Below, piece after piece: positions 45,447 through 54,340 of a DNA stretch of 64,000 nucleotides. Below the pieces are notes generated by a model. That model had not been told where the DNA came from and searched no databases. It saw nothing but the letters and a program-made list of their open reading frames with translations. Position 1 is the stretch's first letter, and each line of letters starts with the position of its first letter. Both the position numbers and the translations under genes were made by a program. This DNA comes from Micavibrio aeruginosavorus ARL-13 (GTDB lineage: Bacteria; Pseudomonadota; Alphaproteobacteria; Micavibrionales; Micavibrionaceae). The DNA is taken from the NCBI RefSeq assembly GCF_000226315.1, contig NC_016026.1, positions 806,001 to 870,000 of the forward strand, in the 5' to 3' direction.

Positions 45447-46198
45447 TGGATATTCAAAATCAAACCGTCATAATTACCGGCGGCGGGTCCGGCATGGGCG
45501 CAGAAACGGCCCGATATTTTGCCAGGGCCGGGGCCAAAGTGGTGTTGTGGGACATGAATTTTCCCGCCGCAGAGGCCGTGGCGAAAGAGATTGGCGGCGT
45601 GGCCGTGCAATGTGATGTCACCAATGAAGACAGTGTGAAGGCCGCGATTGAAAAATCCGGTTCGCCCCGTATCCTGATTAATTGTGCGGGTATTTTGCTG
45701 GGCAAACGGATTGTCGGGCGCGATGGTCCTGCGGACCTGGATCATTTTATGAAGGTGATCAACGTCAATCTGGTCGGCACCTATAACACCATGCGTTTGG
45801 TTGCGGGGGTGATGACGGGGCTGGATCCGGTGAATGATGATGGCGAACGCGGCGTGATTATCAACGCCGCATCCATCGCCGCTTTCGAAGGCCAGATGGG
45901 GCAGGTGGCGTATAGCGCGTCCAAGGGCGGAATCGTTGGTATGACACTGCCCGCCGCACGCGATCTGGGCAAACTGGGTGTGCGCGTCATGGCGATTGCG
46001 CCGGGCGCGGTGCAAACCCCGATGATCGACACGATATCGCAGGAGTTACAGGATTCCATCGCCGCGAATATCCCGTTCCCATCCCGTATGGCGAAACCGG
46101 ATGAATTTGCGAAGCTGGCATTGCATATCGTGGATAACGCCTATCTGAACGGATCGGTGATCCGGCTGGACGGGGCGTCACGGTTGGCGGCGAAATAG
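45446..46198 (+). CDS. Short-chain dehydrogenase, HSD10-like 3-hydroxyacyl-CoA dehydrogenase
   Basis: 250 residues. NAD-binding TVIITGGGSGMGAETARYFA, the NAG-equivalent LINCAGIL, catalytic Ser (INAASIAAFEGQ) and YSASKGGIVGM. GQVAYSASKGGI and VQTPMIDTISQELQDSI resemble type 2 3-hydroxyacyl-CoA dehydrogenase (HSD17B10), which acts on 2-methyl-3-hydroxybutyryl-CoA. With the dehydrogenase and thiolase in front of it this fits isoleucine or short-chain beta-oxidation (inference). Coupled to the acyl-CoA dehydrogenase and ended by a terminator. Confidence 0.9.
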   Translation: MDIQNQTVIITGGGSGMGAETARYFARAGAKVVLWDMNFPAAEAVAKEIGGVAVQCDVTNEDSVKAAIEKSGSPRILINCAGILLGKRIVGRDGPADLDHFMKVINVNLVGTYNTMRLVAGVMTGLDPVNDDGERGVIINAASIAAFEGQMGQVAYSASKGGIVGMTLPAARDLGKLGVRVMAIAPGAVQTPMIDTISQELQDSIAANIPFPSRMAKPDEFAKLALHIVDNAYLNGSVIRLDGASRLAAK

Positions 46199-46201
46199 AA
46201 T

Positions 46202-46231
46202 AAAAAACCCGGCGCATTGGCCGGGTTTTTT
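46202..46231. terminator. Bidirectional rho-independent terminator
   Basis: AAAAAACCCGGC, a five-base spacer region and GCCGGGTTTTTT between the convergent SDR gene and the first small membrane-protein gene. Confidence 0.92.
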
Positions 46232-46250
46232 GTTTTTATTGTCTGTCTTT

Positions 46251-46721
46251 TTACTGCGGGCCGTTCATGTCGTTGCGGGGCGCTTCGCGTTTTTTCTTAT
46301 AGCTTATATGTGCCAGCGCACCGGCTCCGACCAGAGCGGCGAAAAGTCCGACCACTCCACAGATGCGAGTCACAGCCAAGGCCATGCCTTGTCCGGCTTT
46401 TTGTCTTTCCCATGTATCCTGGGCGCATTTCGTCAATAATGGATCTTGCGGATCAACCCAGATTTTCACAGGGGCTTCTACCGTTTCCTTGTCAGTGTAA
46501 TACCATTCCAATTGCCGTTCGGCTTCGCGCGAAACACAACGTTTTTGATAGTGCGCCCGAATGTCGTCCTGCGTCATGCCTTTCAATCGGTCATGTTCAT
46601 CTGAAAGCGTATTGTGTGCACTGATAAGTCCCGACCCGGCAATACCCAAGGCTGTCAGCATAAGAGCGCCAGCAACGAGATTGAAGGCCATTTTGATTTT
46701 TGAATTGGGTGTATGTGTCAT
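46251..46721 (-). CDS. Two-helix membrane protein with Cys pair, family member 1
   Basis: 156 residues with a membrane helix near each end (about 12-34 and 115-139) and a basic tail (SYKKKREAPR). Between them the loop carries MTQDDIRAHYQKRCVSREAERQ and, 36 residues after that Cys, DPLLTKCAQDT. The two following genes have the same plan: helix, YxxLCxxR-like block, DPxS..C block, helix. The loop would lie on the periplasmic side if the basic tail is cytoplasmic, letting the two Cys pair (inference). Family not recognised. Confidence 0.72.
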   Translation of the reverse strand: MTHTPNSKIKMAFNLVAGALMLTALGIAGSGLISAHNTLSDEHDRLKGMTQDDIRAHYQKRCVSREAERQLEWYYTDKETVEAPVKIWVDPQDPLLTKCAQDTWERQKAGQGMALAVTRICGVVGLFAALVGAGALAHISYKKKREAPRNDMNGPQ

Positions 46722-46759
46722 TTGATACTTTTTTGAATAAAGAGTTTCGGAATGAAAAT

Positions 46760-47194
46760 TTACGATGGTTTTGGTTCTTTCTTTTTACCGCCACCAAGTG
46801 CCAGATAACCCATCATGCCGCTCAAGACCAGGCATGAGAGGCCGGCAAAAATATTAAAATGGTTGGCGGATTTTGCGACCGCAATGATAGCCTCATGCGT
46901 TTTTTGGGGGCATGATTGTACCGATTTTGAATTGGGGTCTGCGGTAATTGTAATCGTGTGTGGCCCATTGGCCGTAATTGTTTTTACGGATGTTTCAAAC
47001 GCCTTTCTGGCATCGCGTTGAAGGCACAGATCGGCGTAATGGGCCTGGATCGCTTCATCGGACAGATTTTTCCTTTTGTCCAGGGCTTCTTCGCCCATTT
47101 TAACGGCAATTGGCGTTGTTGCGCTTGCGATCAAAAAGCTCACACTCAATACACCCATGATATAGCGGCTGGGCTTGCTTAAATCGTTCGACAT
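46760..47194 (-). CDS. Two-helix membrane protein with Cys pair, family member 2
   Basis: 144 residues, the middle of three tandem relatives. An N-terminal helix (about 10-30) is followed by LSDEAIQAHYADLCLQRDARKAFE. DPNSKSVQSCPQ comes 37 residues after the first Cys, then a second helix (about 112-134) and a KKKEPKP tail. The ATG is preceded by AAGAGGAATT, an acceptable ribosome-binding site. No enzyme motif is visible. It is 38 bases upstream of member 1 and 21 bases downstream of member 3, so one transcript is likely. Confidence 0.72.
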   Translation of the reverse strand: MSNDLSKPSRYIMGVLSVSFLIASATTPIAVKMGEEALDKRKNLSDEAIQAHYADLCLQRDARKAFETSVKTITANGPHTITITADPNSKSVQSCPQKTHEAIIAVAKSANHFNIFAGLSCLVLSGMMGYLALGGGKKKEPKPS

Positions 47195-47215
47195 TTTAAA
47201 TTCCTCTTTAAAAAA

Positions 47216-47674
47216 TTACGGCTTGGGCGCATTCAAACGGCGGGAACGCCAAACCAATCCGCCAACGGCATACAGGCTGACCATGCCTCCAAACAGAACG
47301 CCGGATTTATTGATGCTCAGCGCGGTCGCGGCAGATTTCATGGCCTGAGTGTGTTCAGATTCGGCGCAATCTTTAACCGCAGTGGAGTTGGGATGAACGG
47401 GAACGGTGAAATGTTCATCACGGTTCTGGTCACCCGCGTCCAACGTATAGGCCTGTTCCCAAACGACATTAAACGCATTGCGGCGTACGCACAGGTCTTT
47501 ATATGTTTCATGCGCCTGTTCGGTCGTCATGGACTTCATCTTTCCATGTGTTTCGTTGCGCTCGCCAATCATGGCGCCGTTATAGGCGGCAACCGCTGCG
47601 CCAAAAACCAGGGCCAAGCCCAAGGCCTTGTTGCTGCGCAAATACCAGGGGAGTTTGGGTGTTGTGCTTGTCAT
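47216..47674 (-). CDS. Two-helix membrane protein with Cys pair, family member 3
   Basis: 152 residues from the ATG behind GGGATGGTTTACC; an earlier ATG five codons upstream has no ribosome-binding site. Layout as in the other two: helix (about 13-32), MTTEQAHETYKDLCVRRNAF, HPNSTAVKDCAE 40 residues after the first Cys, helix (about 125-145) and a basic end. It is probably the first gene of the trio. The divergent prpB gene starts about 150 bases away. Confidence 0.72.
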   Translation of the reverse strand: MTSTTPKLPWYLRSNKALGLALVFGAAVAAYNGAMIGERNETHGKMKSMTTEQAHETYKDLCVRRNAFNVVWEQAYTLDAGDQNRDEHFTVPVHPNSTAVKDCAESEHTQAMKSAATALSINKSGVLFGGMVSLYAVGGLVWRSRRLNAPKP

Positions 47675-47826
47675 GGTAAACCATCCCATTTTTAATAATT
47701 TTGCGGGAGAATAGGCCTCCTTTCATAATCTGTCAAAAAGTGAGGGCTGGGGGCATTTTGGGCTGGCGTTTGGTTTTAAAACACCTATTCTTTCAATGAA
47801 TTAGCCGTAAGTGTAGGAGCTTTGCC

Positions 47827-48690
47827 ATGACCCCGTCCCAAGCCTTTAAATCCGCCATTGTCGCCGAAAAGCCGTTGCAAATTGTTGGTGCGATCAACGC
47901 GTATTCTGCTCTGTTGGCACGCGAAGCGGGGTTTAAGGCGATCTATCTCTCCGGCGCGGGCGTGGCGAATGCGTCGTTCGGTTTGCCCGATCTGGCGGTC
48001 ACGACATTGAATGATGTGGTGGAGGATGCGCGGCGGATTACAGGGCGCGTCGATCTGCCCTTGCTGGTCGATATTGATACAGGGTGGGGTGGAGCGTTTA
48101 ACATTGCGCGGACCGTGCGTGAATTTGAACGCGCTGGCGTGGCCTGCGTGCATATCGAGGATCAGGTCGCGCAAAAACGGTGCGGCCACCGCCCGGGCAA
48201 GGAATTGGTCGATAAATTCGAAATGGGTGACCGGGTGAAGGCCGCCGTGGATGCGCGGTCTGACCTCCTGATCATGGCGCGCACCGATGCGCTGGCTGGT
48301 GAAGGACTGGACGGTGTGATTGAACGTTGCGTTCATTACGTTGAATGCGGGGCCGATATGATTTTTGCCGAGGCGATGACCGATTTATCGCACTACAAGA
48401 AAATCAAAGATGCGGTGAAGGTTCCGGTTCTGGCCAACCTGACCGAATTTGGCAAGACGGACTATTACACAACAACGCAAATGGCCGATGCGGGCGTGGA
48501 TATGACGCTGTATCCGCTCAGCGCCTTCCGTGCCATGTCGCGTGCGGCGGAAATGGTTTATGCCACCATTCGTAAAGACGGGACGCAGAAGGACGCTGTT
48601 CCATCCATGCAAACGCGTGAAGAATTGTACAAAGTTTTGGATTATTACGCCTATGAACAAAAACTGGACGCCTTGTTCGGAAAAAAATAA
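47827..48690 (+). CDS. prpB: 2-Methylisocitrate lyase PrpB
   Basis: Cleaves 2-methylisocitrate to pyruvate and succinate, the last methylcitrate-cycle step. 287 residues. [20 protein letters not shown] has the Mg-binding Asp residues, and [19 protein letters not shown] is the PrpB form of the catalytic loop with Cys119. [20 protein letters not shown] and [13 protein letters not shown] also fit PrpB rather than isocitrate lyase. Cytoplasmic. The small secreted-protein gene begins directly after its stop. Confidence 0.95.
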   Translation: MTPSQAFKSAIVAEKPLQIVGAINAYSALLAREAGFKAIYLSGAGVANASFGLPDLAVTTLNDVVEDARRITGRVDLPLLVDIDTGWGGAFNIARTVREFERAGVACVHIEDQVAQKRCGHRPGKELVDKFEMGDRVKAAVDARSDLLIMARTDALAGEGLDGVIERCVHYVECGADMIFAEAMTDLSHYKKIKDAVKVPVLANLTEFGKTDYYTTTQMADAGVDMTLYPLSAFRAMSRAAEMVYATIRKDGTQKDAVPSMQTREELYKVLDYYAYEQKLDALFGKK

Positions 48691-49071
48691 ATGAAACAGA
48701 TTATTTGGGCTGTTTTGTTGAGTGTTGGTTTTTCGGGGGCGGCCCATGCCGCAACCTGTATGACCGGGGACCCGTTTCCGTTCAAAACCCAATATGCGTT
48801 GGATGAATGCCCGGCGGATATTCAGGCCTTGCTCAACCGCATGAATGCCTGCGCCCATTTTGCCGGGGAAGAGGCATATGACGCCGACCGTAAGGCGCAG
48901 ATCGATGCTGCGATGACCGAAAACCAATGTGAAAAATTGGGATGTGATTTCCAAAAGGTTTTTGAAACGCACGAAGGCGATATCGTCTATACCGGAATCC
49001 TGTTCGAATATGCCCGCGTGGTGTATGGCAGTGATGAGGCTGTTCCGGAATGCACGGATGAAGTGAAGTAA
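48691..49071 (+). CDS. Small exported protein, 126 residues
   Basis: Signal peptide (about 1-20, IIWAVLLSVGFSGAAHA) and a mature part of about 106 residues with six Cys, including ATCMTGD, NACAHFAG, NQCEKLGCDFQ and PECTDE. Cys-rich and acidic; disulfides are likely after export. The ATG follows the prpB stop directly, so it is translated with prpB, yet nothing links it to propionate metabolism. Family not recognised. A strong terminator follows. Confidence 0.72.
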   Translation: MKQIIWAVLLSVGFSGAAHAATCMTGDPFPFKTQYALDECPADIQALLNRMNACAHFAGEEAYDADRKAQIDAAMTENQCEKLGCDFQKVFETHEGDIVYTGILFEYARVVYGSDEAVPECTDEVK

Positions 49072-49073
49072 AG

Positions 49074-49102
49074 AAAAACCCCGGTTTGACCGGGGTTTTT
49101 TT
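49074..49102. terminator. Bidirectional rho-independent terminator
   Basis: AAAAACCCCGG, short loop and CCGGGGTTTTTTT, between the small exported protein gene and the convergent lipoprotein gene. Confidence 0.92.
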
Positions 49103-49103
49103 A

Positions 49104-49607
49104 TTACGGCTGTGGGGCGGTGGCGTGTTCGGCCTTGATACGGATTTTGGCCACATTCAGTGCTATGCGCGCATCAATCAGAGCTTCGTGGATGGCTTGG
49201 CGCGTTTCGTATGGCGCAGGTTGAGGGGATGCGTTGCATGCGGCATTTGTTTTGGTAAAAACGTCCAGATAATCCTCAGCCTGTTTCAGCAATTTTAAAT
49301 TTTCCGGCGTGGTTTCAAACGGCTGTTCCAGCCAGCGCGTAATCGCATTCGTCATGCGGATCGTCGTATAAGCGGAACAGGGATAAACGACCACGGCTGC
49401 GGGCCCGTTTTCCATTTCGGATGGTACGGCATATTCCACAATGCCCGTTGCTGAGTTGATGGACAGCTGTCCCAAGGCCAGCCCGTCTGTATTGAACGTA
49501 TGGGCCTGAGGTGGAATCGGGACTGTTTCCAGTTGCGGTGCCGGAGTCCATGCGGCACAGCCGGAAAAGATCAGGGACAGGCTCAAAAGGGCGGTTTTGT
49601 TTTTCAT
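49104..49607 (-). CDS. Predicted lipoprotein, 167 residues
   Basis: Signal peptide and lipobox FSGC (Cys17; LLSLSLIFSGCAAW). The mature part contains a strand region (GLALGQLSINSATGIVEYAV), VVYPCSAYTTIRM, then a helical end (YETRQAIHEALIDARIALNVAKIRI). No named family is apparent. It lies divergent from prpC and shares a terminator with the preceding gene. Confidence 0.75.
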   Translation of the reverse strand: MKNKTALLSLSLIFSGCAAWTPAPQLETVPIPPQAHTFNTDGLALGQLSINSATGIVEYAVPSEMENGPAAVVVYPCSAYTTIRMTNAITRWLEQPFETTPENLKLLKQAEDYLDVFTKTNAACNASPQPAPYETRQAIHEALIDARIALNVAKIRIKAEHATAPQP

Positions 49608-49779
49608 GGTTTTAAGGAACTCTCACACTGTTCGGTTTAGGGGACCATAGTTAACATAAGCGCCGTGCGCAACCCACCCTGAAAACCCGTTGAAAAAGCT
49701 GGGGTTTTTGTGCGCTGAACAAAGACTTTTGCTGGCCCACCTGCTACAGAATCGGGGTGCTAACAGTGAGGATAAAAAG

Positions 49780-50916
49780 ATGACAAATGCAGCCGTAAAA
49801 CCCGCTCCGAAAAAGACAGGCGGCCTGGCCGGGGTCGTGGCCGGGGAAACGAAAATTTCTGCCGCTGGCGGGGCGCACACGCTCGAATATCGTGGCTATT
49901 CCATCTATGAACTGGCCGAGCATGCCGAGTTTGAAGAGGTTGCCTATCTTCTGGTTTACGGTGAATTGCCGAACGCAAAACAATTGGCGGATTACAAAAC
50001 ACGTTTGAAATCTTTCCGCGATGTACCGCAATCGTTGAAAAACGTTCTGGAACATATTCCGGCCACCGCGCACCCGATGGATGTGATGCGCACGGCAACC
50101 TCCTTCCTCGGCAATATCGAGATGGAAGATGCCAGCCGTGACCAATACCATGTCACCGACCGTCTGCTGGGTATTTACCCGGCGGTGTTGTGCTACTGGT
50201 GGCACTTTGCCCAGAATGGCAAGCGCATTGATTGCAACAGCGCGGGCGAGGGCATTGCCGACCACTTCCTGATGCTGCTGCATGGTCGTGCGCCGTCGAA
50301 ACTGCATCACAAGGCGATGAACGTATCGCTGATCCTGTATGCGGAGCATGAATTTAACGCCTCCACCTTCACCGCACGCATTATCACTTCGACCAAGTCG
50401 GATATTTATTCGGCGGTGACCGGGGCGATTGGGGCCTTGCGTGGTCCGTTGCATGGTGGCGCGAACGAAGCGGCGATGGAATTGATCGAAAAGTTCGACA
50501 GCGCCGAGGCCGCCACCGCTGGTGTCAAACAAATGATGGCGAACAAAGACCTGATCATGGGCTTTGGTCACCGTGTCTATACCGAGGCCGACCCGCGCAA
50601 CGTGGTGATTAAATCATGGGCGAAGAAACTGGCCGATGATGCGGGCAATACAGTGTTGTACCCGGTCTCCGAAGCCATCGAGAAATTGATGTGGGATGAA
50701 AAACATCTGTTCCCGAACCTCGATTTCTATTCGGCATCGTCCTATCACTTCATGGGCGTTCCCACCCCGATGTTCACGCCGATTTTCGTGATGTCCCGTG
50801 TATCCGGTTGGGCCGCGCATATCATGGAACAACGCGCCAACAACAAACTGATCCGCCCGTCCGCCGATTACACCGGCCCGACGACGCGGAATTTTGTGCC
50901 TGTGAACCAGCGTTAA
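49780..50916 (+). CDS. prpC: 2-Methylcitrate synthase PrpC
   Basis: Condenses propionyl-CoA with oxaloacetate; 378 residues from an ATG behind GAGGATAAAAAG (upstream codons in frame are ignored). Citrate-synthase-type catalytic residues are in [31 protein letters not shown] and [15 protein letters not shown]. The short form, the [12 protein letters not shown] opening and the presence of prpB and prpD nearby favour methylcitrate over citrate synthase; the two are hard to separate by eye. Cytoplasmic. Confidence 0.9.
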   Translation: MTNAAVKPAPKKTGGLAGVVAGETKISAAGGAHTLEYRGYSIYELAEHAEFEEVAYLLVYGELPNAKQLADYKTRLKSFRDVPQSLKNVLEHIPATAHPMDVMRTATSFLGNIEMEDASRDQYHVTDRLLGIYPAVLCYWWHFAQNGKRIDCNSAGEGIADHFLMLLHGRAPSKLHHKAMNVSLILYAEHEFNASTFTARIITSTKSDIYSAVTGAIGALRGPLHGGANEAAMELIEKFDSAEAATAGVKQMMANKDLIMGFGHRVYTEADPRNVVIKSWAKKLADDAGNTVLYPVSEAIEKLMWDEKHLFPNLDFYSASSYHFMGVPTPMFTPIFVMSRVSGWAAHIMEQRANNKLIRPSADYTGPTTRNFVPVNQR

Positions 50917-50926
50917 TGACCCTCCC

Positions 50927-51049
50927 GTCATCCCGGAAAACGCGATAGCGTTTATCCGGGATTTTTGCCGTGATTGTTGGATTGAGTAAGGCGGTATACG
51001 TCACGGATAAAACCCCGGATAAATCCTTCCGGATTTTCCGGGGTGACGG
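50927..51049. repeat. Composite palindromic intergenic repeat
   Basis: GTCATCCCGGAAAACGCGAT...TTTATCCGGGATTTTTGCCG, spacer, ACCCCGGATAAATCCTTCCG...TTCCGGGGTGACGG. Close to the units at 36.2 and 37.7 kb. It fills the space between prpC and the GIY-YIG gene. Confidence 0.8.
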
Positions 51050-51067
51050 ATGGTTCGGAGGGGGAGT

Positions 51068-51358
51068 GTGAAAAGATTTTTTGTTTATATTCTGGCAAGC
51101 AAGAAAGACGGTTTTCTTTATACCGGCCTGACCTCTGATTTGCCCAAGCGGATATGGGAACATAAGGAAGGCGTCGCCGAAGGGCATACTAAATCCTACA
51201 GCATAAAGCGTCTTGTGTATTACGAAATTCATGACACGTTCGAGCAGGCGGAGATCCGAGAAAAGCGGATCAAGCGGTGGCGGCGTGAATGGAAAGATCG
51301 GTTAATCGAAGAGAATAATCCGGAATGGAACGATCTCTATTCGGAAATTTGTAAATAG
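51068..51358 (+). CDS. GIY-YIG nuclease family protein, 96 residues
   Basis: Single-domain GIY-YIG protein: FFVYILASKKDGFLYTGLTSDLPKRIWEHKEG has the VYI...YTG pair, the Arg and the conserved His/Glu region. TFEQAEIREKRIKRWRREWK is the usual C-terminal helix. The GTG start is used here with AGGGGGAGT before it; an ATG six codons upstream lies in the repeat. Such UPF0213/YhbQ-like proteins are widespread, and their target is unknown. Repeats of the same palindrome family flank it on both sides. Confidence 0.87.
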   Translation: MKRFFVYILASKKDGFLYTGLTSDLPKRIWEHKEGVAEGHTKSYSIKRLVYYEIHDTFEQAEIREKRIKRWRREWKDRLIEENNPEWNDLYSEICK

Positions 51359-51540
51359 CACGGCACAAATCCCGGATAAAGGCTGCCGCCTTTTCCGGGA
51401 TGACGGCTATTTTCTGTTTCGTCATCCCGGAAAGCCCGTTAGGGCTTATCCGGGATTTGTGCCGTGAAAGTATGTTTCAATAAAGTGGTGAGCATTGTGT
51501 CAAAACTCTCGGGAATGTCTTGCGGCCTTCCGGGGTGACG
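51359..51540. repeat. Large inverted pair of palindromic repeats
   Basis: Two arms (51359-51405 and 51420-51466) are inverted copies: CACGGCACAAATCCCGGATA... and the complement ending TATCCGGGATTTGTGCCGTG. The 14-base gap between them would form a long cruciform or hairpin. A third half-unit ending TTCCGGGGTGACG closes the stretch just before the marC leader. The array occupies nearly the whole 220-base gap. Confidence 0.8.
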
Positions 51541-51579
51541 ATAAAATGGTTTACTTGGAAATTTTGTCATAGGTTTTGC

Positions 51580-52203
51580 ATGTCACCCGATCTTTTCCTG
51601 TCGGCCTTTGTCAGTATGTTTGTCGTCGTCGACCCGTTCGGCACGGCGGCGGTGTTTGCCGCCTTGACGAACAAGCTGGACAAGGCGATGCAGAAACGGA
51701 TCGCGGTGAAGGCGGTGGTGATTGCGGCCATTATCCTGACGACGTTCAGTCTGGTGGGCGAACCGCTGTTGCGGCACATGTCCATTTCGCTGCCCGCGTT
51801 CCGGGTGGCGGGGGGGATTTTGCTGTTCGTCACGGCATTCCGCATGATCATGGGTTTCCACGATCCGGACCAACTCAATTCCGAAAAATCCGCGTATAAG
51901 GACCGCAGCGATATCGCCGTCTTCCCGCTGGCCATTCCGCTTCTGTCGGGGCCGGGGTGCATCACCGCCATCGTCATGTTCGCGACATCGTCCAAAAACA
52001 TGGTCGACTACGCCACGGTGATGACGGCCACGGGGTGCGTGTTGTTGATTGCACTGTCCTGTCTGTTCTTCGCCGGATTTTTGGGGCGTATGTTCGGCCC
52101 CACGGGCTATGGCATTGTGACCCGTGTCATGGGCATTTTACTGGCCGCCATGTCGATCCAATTCCTGTCTGATGGGTTCCATCAGCTTTTTAATATTCAA
52201 TAA
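51580..52203 (+). CDS. MarC family membrane protein
   Basis: 207 residues with about six membrane helices. FVSMFVVVDPFGTAAVFAALT is the N-terminal family block, and FRVAGGILLFVTAFRMIMG and IAVFPLAIPLLSGPGCITAIVM are the internal repeats. Proteins of this family were once tied to drug resistance, but their function is unsettled. It lies between the repeat array and prpD and is 24 bases before prpD. Confidence 0.88.
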   Translation: MSPDLFLSAFVSMFVVVDPFGTAAVFAALTNKLDKAMQKRIAVKAVVIAAIILTTFSLVGEPLLRHMSISLPAFRVAGGILLFVTAFRMIMGFHDPDQLNSEKSAYKDRSDIAVFPLAIPLLSGPGCITAIVMFATSSKNMVDYATVMTATGCVLLIALSCLFFAGFLGRMFGPTGYGIVTRVMGILLAAMSIQFLSDGFHQLFNIQ

Positions 52204-52227
52204 AAAACCTTACCGGGAGTAACCACA

Positions 52228-53646
52228 ATGTCCGCCAACGTCGACCTGAATAACCGCCCCGCACCGGATACCGTCCTGACCGATATCGCCGATTATGTGA
52301 CGGGGTATCAGGTCACCAGTGACGAAGCATACCAAACCGCGCGGTACTGCCTGATGGATACGTTGGCGTGTGGCATTCTGGCGTTGAAATTTTCGGCCTG
52401 TACCAAAATGCTGGGCCCGGTTGTGCCGGGTACGGTTGTTCCCAACGCCGTGCGCGTGCCGGGCACACCGCATGCGCTGGACCCGGTGAAGGCCGCGTTT
52501 GATATTGGGTGCATGGTCCGCTGGCTGGATTTCAACGACACATGGCTGGCGGCGGAATGGGGGCACCCGTCTGACAACCTCGGGGCCATCCTGTCGGTGG
52601 CGCAATATATGCCCAACATGAAGATGCGTGATGTCCTGACCGCGATGATCAAGGCGCATGAAATTCAGGGCTGCCTCGCGCTCGAAAACTCCTTCAACCG
52701 GGTTGGGCTGGATCACGTTGTGCTGGTCAAGGTCGCGTCGACGGCGGTCGCCACGCAAATGTTGGGCGGGTCGTATGACCAGATTGTGGATGCGCTGTCC
52801 CATGCGTGGGTCGATGGGCAAGCCCTGCGCACCTATCGCCACGCGCCGAACGCCGGCCCGCGCAAAAGCTGGGCCGCCGGTGATGCCACATCCCGTGCCG
52901 TGCGTCTGGGCATGATCGTCGTGCAACAGGGGCAGATCGGCTACCCCGGCGTGCTGACCGCTCCGAAATGGGGCTTCTATGACGTGTTGTTCAAGGGCAA
53001 TGAATTTAAATTCCAACGCCCGTACGGTTCATACGTGATGGAACAGATTTTGTTCAAAATCTCCTTCCCGGCTGAATTCCACAGCCAGACCGCCGTGGAA
53101 GCCGCCGTCCAATTGCATGGCGAAGTGAAAGATCGCCTGAATGATATCGAAAAAATCGTCCTGACCACGCACGAGGCCGCCATTCGCATCATTTCTAAAA
53201 CCGGCCCGCTGCACAACCCGGCGGACCGTGACCATTGCCTGCAATACATGGTCGCCGTGCCGCTGATCAAAGGCAATCTGGTCGCCGAGGATTACGAGGA
53301 TGATGTGGCCGCCGATCCACGTATCCAGATGTTGCGCGATAAAATGGAAGTGGTGGAAGACAAGCGCTACAGCGTCGATTACCACGATCCGGATAAACGC
53401 AGCATCGCGAACGCGGTCCAAATTTTCTTCAAGGACGGCACATCCACCGCCAAAATCGAAATCGAATACCCCATCGGCCACCGCCGCCGCCGGGCCGAGG
53501 GAATGCCGGTTCTAGAGGCTAAATTCGAAGCGGCCATCAAAGCGCATTACAGCGCCGATCAAGCCGCGAAGGTGATTGGTTTGTTCAAGGATTCCAAGGC
53601 GCTGGATGCGATGAGCGTGAAGGAATTTGTGGAGGCTTGGGTTTGA
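52228..53646 (+). CDS. prpD: 2-Methylcitrate dehydratase PrpD
   Basis: 472 residues of the MmgE/PrpD family, the normal length. [42 protein letters not shown] and [33 protein letters not shown] are typical of Prp[14 protein letters not shown] and the closing segments also fit. It makes methylaconitate from methylcitrate in the methylcitrate cycle. CCGGGAGTAACCACA precedes the ATG. Its TGA shares a base with the next gene's ATG (TGATG). Confidence 0.94.
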   Translation: MSANVDLNNRPAPDTVLTDIADYVTGYQVTSDEAYQTARYCLMDTLACGILALKFSACTKMLGPVVPGTVVPNAVRVPGTPHALDPVKAAFDIGCMVRWLDFNDTWLAAEWGHPSDNLGAILSVAQYMPNMKMRDVLTAMIKAHEIQGCLALENSFNRVGLDHVVLVKVASTAVATQMLGGSYDQIVDALSHAWVDGQALRTYRHAPNAGPRKSWAAGDATSRAVRLGMIVVQQGQIGYPGVLTAPKWGFYDVLFKGNEFKFQRPYGSYVMEQILFKISFPAEFHSQTAVEAAVQLHGEVKDRLNDIEKIVLTTHEAAIRIISKTGPLHNPADRDHCLQYMVAVPLIKGNLVAEDYEDDVAADPRIQMLRDKMEVVEDKRYSVDYHDPDKRSIANAVQIFFKDGTSTAKIEIEYPIGHRRRRAEGMPVLEAKFEAAIKAHYSADQAAKVIGLFKDSKALDAMSVKEFVEAWV

Positions 53647-54329
53647 TGTCTGAGCACCGTCCAACCATAACTGCCATCGTTTCTGTTGTCGTCTATGGAC
53701 TTATAGGGCTCATGGTTTTTGCCATACTTATAGAAGAGAGCGCCCTTTCTATCCCTGACGATAATGGTGGGTGGGTCTATGCGTATCAAACGTTAATCAC
53801 AGGTTTGATTGCTTTACTTGTTGGTTGGTCAAGTATTCGGGCTATCAGAGCTCAGATTAATGATCAAAGACGTGGACGTCTAGAGGCTCAAGTGGCAGCA
53901 GCGGAAGCTTATAGGGCTGCCATAGAAGATTACTACGAGAGAATAAACCGAGTAATCCGCATCGTTAATAGAAAGAATCGCTTGGGCACTGGAAAAAGGC
54001 ATCGTTGGCAACCAGCTTTCATTGATATTGATTTTAATGAATGGAACCATATGCCAAAAGAATTGCCGGGGATTTTGACGGATTGGTATTATTTATCAAA
54101 AGTGCCATCACATAACGTTCCTCTTATGTTAGAGGTGGGGCGTTTTCTGCTTTCAACAAAGCGTTGTGTGGAGACACTTAAAGTTTACCCTGAGAAAGAC
54201 GGTCTGAGCGCCCTATGTGTTCAGTGGAAAACGTTGATAAAGGCCGCTTCTGAAGATGAAGCGGAAATAAGAAAACGTCTGAATCAAATCAGATCTAGTA
54301 ATATAAATATTATTTCAAAAATACAATAA
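53646..54329 (+). CDS. Hypothetical two-helix membrane protein, AT-rich
   Basis: 227 residues. Two membrane helices near the N-terminus (about 11-32 and 45-66) are followed by a helical cytoplasmic domain (QINDQRRGRLEAQVAAAEAY, NRVIRIVNRKNRL, KTLIKAASEDEAEIRKRLNQ). Codon use differs from its neighbours and a 60-base sample is near 38% GC, against mid-50s in prpD and the hydrolase on the other side. Recent transfer is likely (inference). Its ATG overlaps the prpD stop. Unrecognised family. Confidence 0.75.
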   Translation: MSEHRPTITAIVSVVVYGLIGLMVFAILIEESALSIPDDNGGWVYAYQTLITGLIALLVGWSSIRAIRAQINDQRRGRLEAQVAAAEAYRAAIEDYYERINRVIRIVNRKNRLGTGKRHRWQPAFIDIDFNEWNHMPKELPGILTDWYYLSKVPSHNVPLMLEVGRFLLSTKRCVETLKVYPEKDGLSALCVQWKTLIKAASEDEAEIRKRLNQIRSSNINIISKIQ

Positions 54330-54340
54330 TGTAAGTCTAT

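Noticed and set aside
9631-51540. CRISPR array
   Set aside because: Repeats are palindromic, dispersed between genes and lack regular spacers; no cas gene is present.
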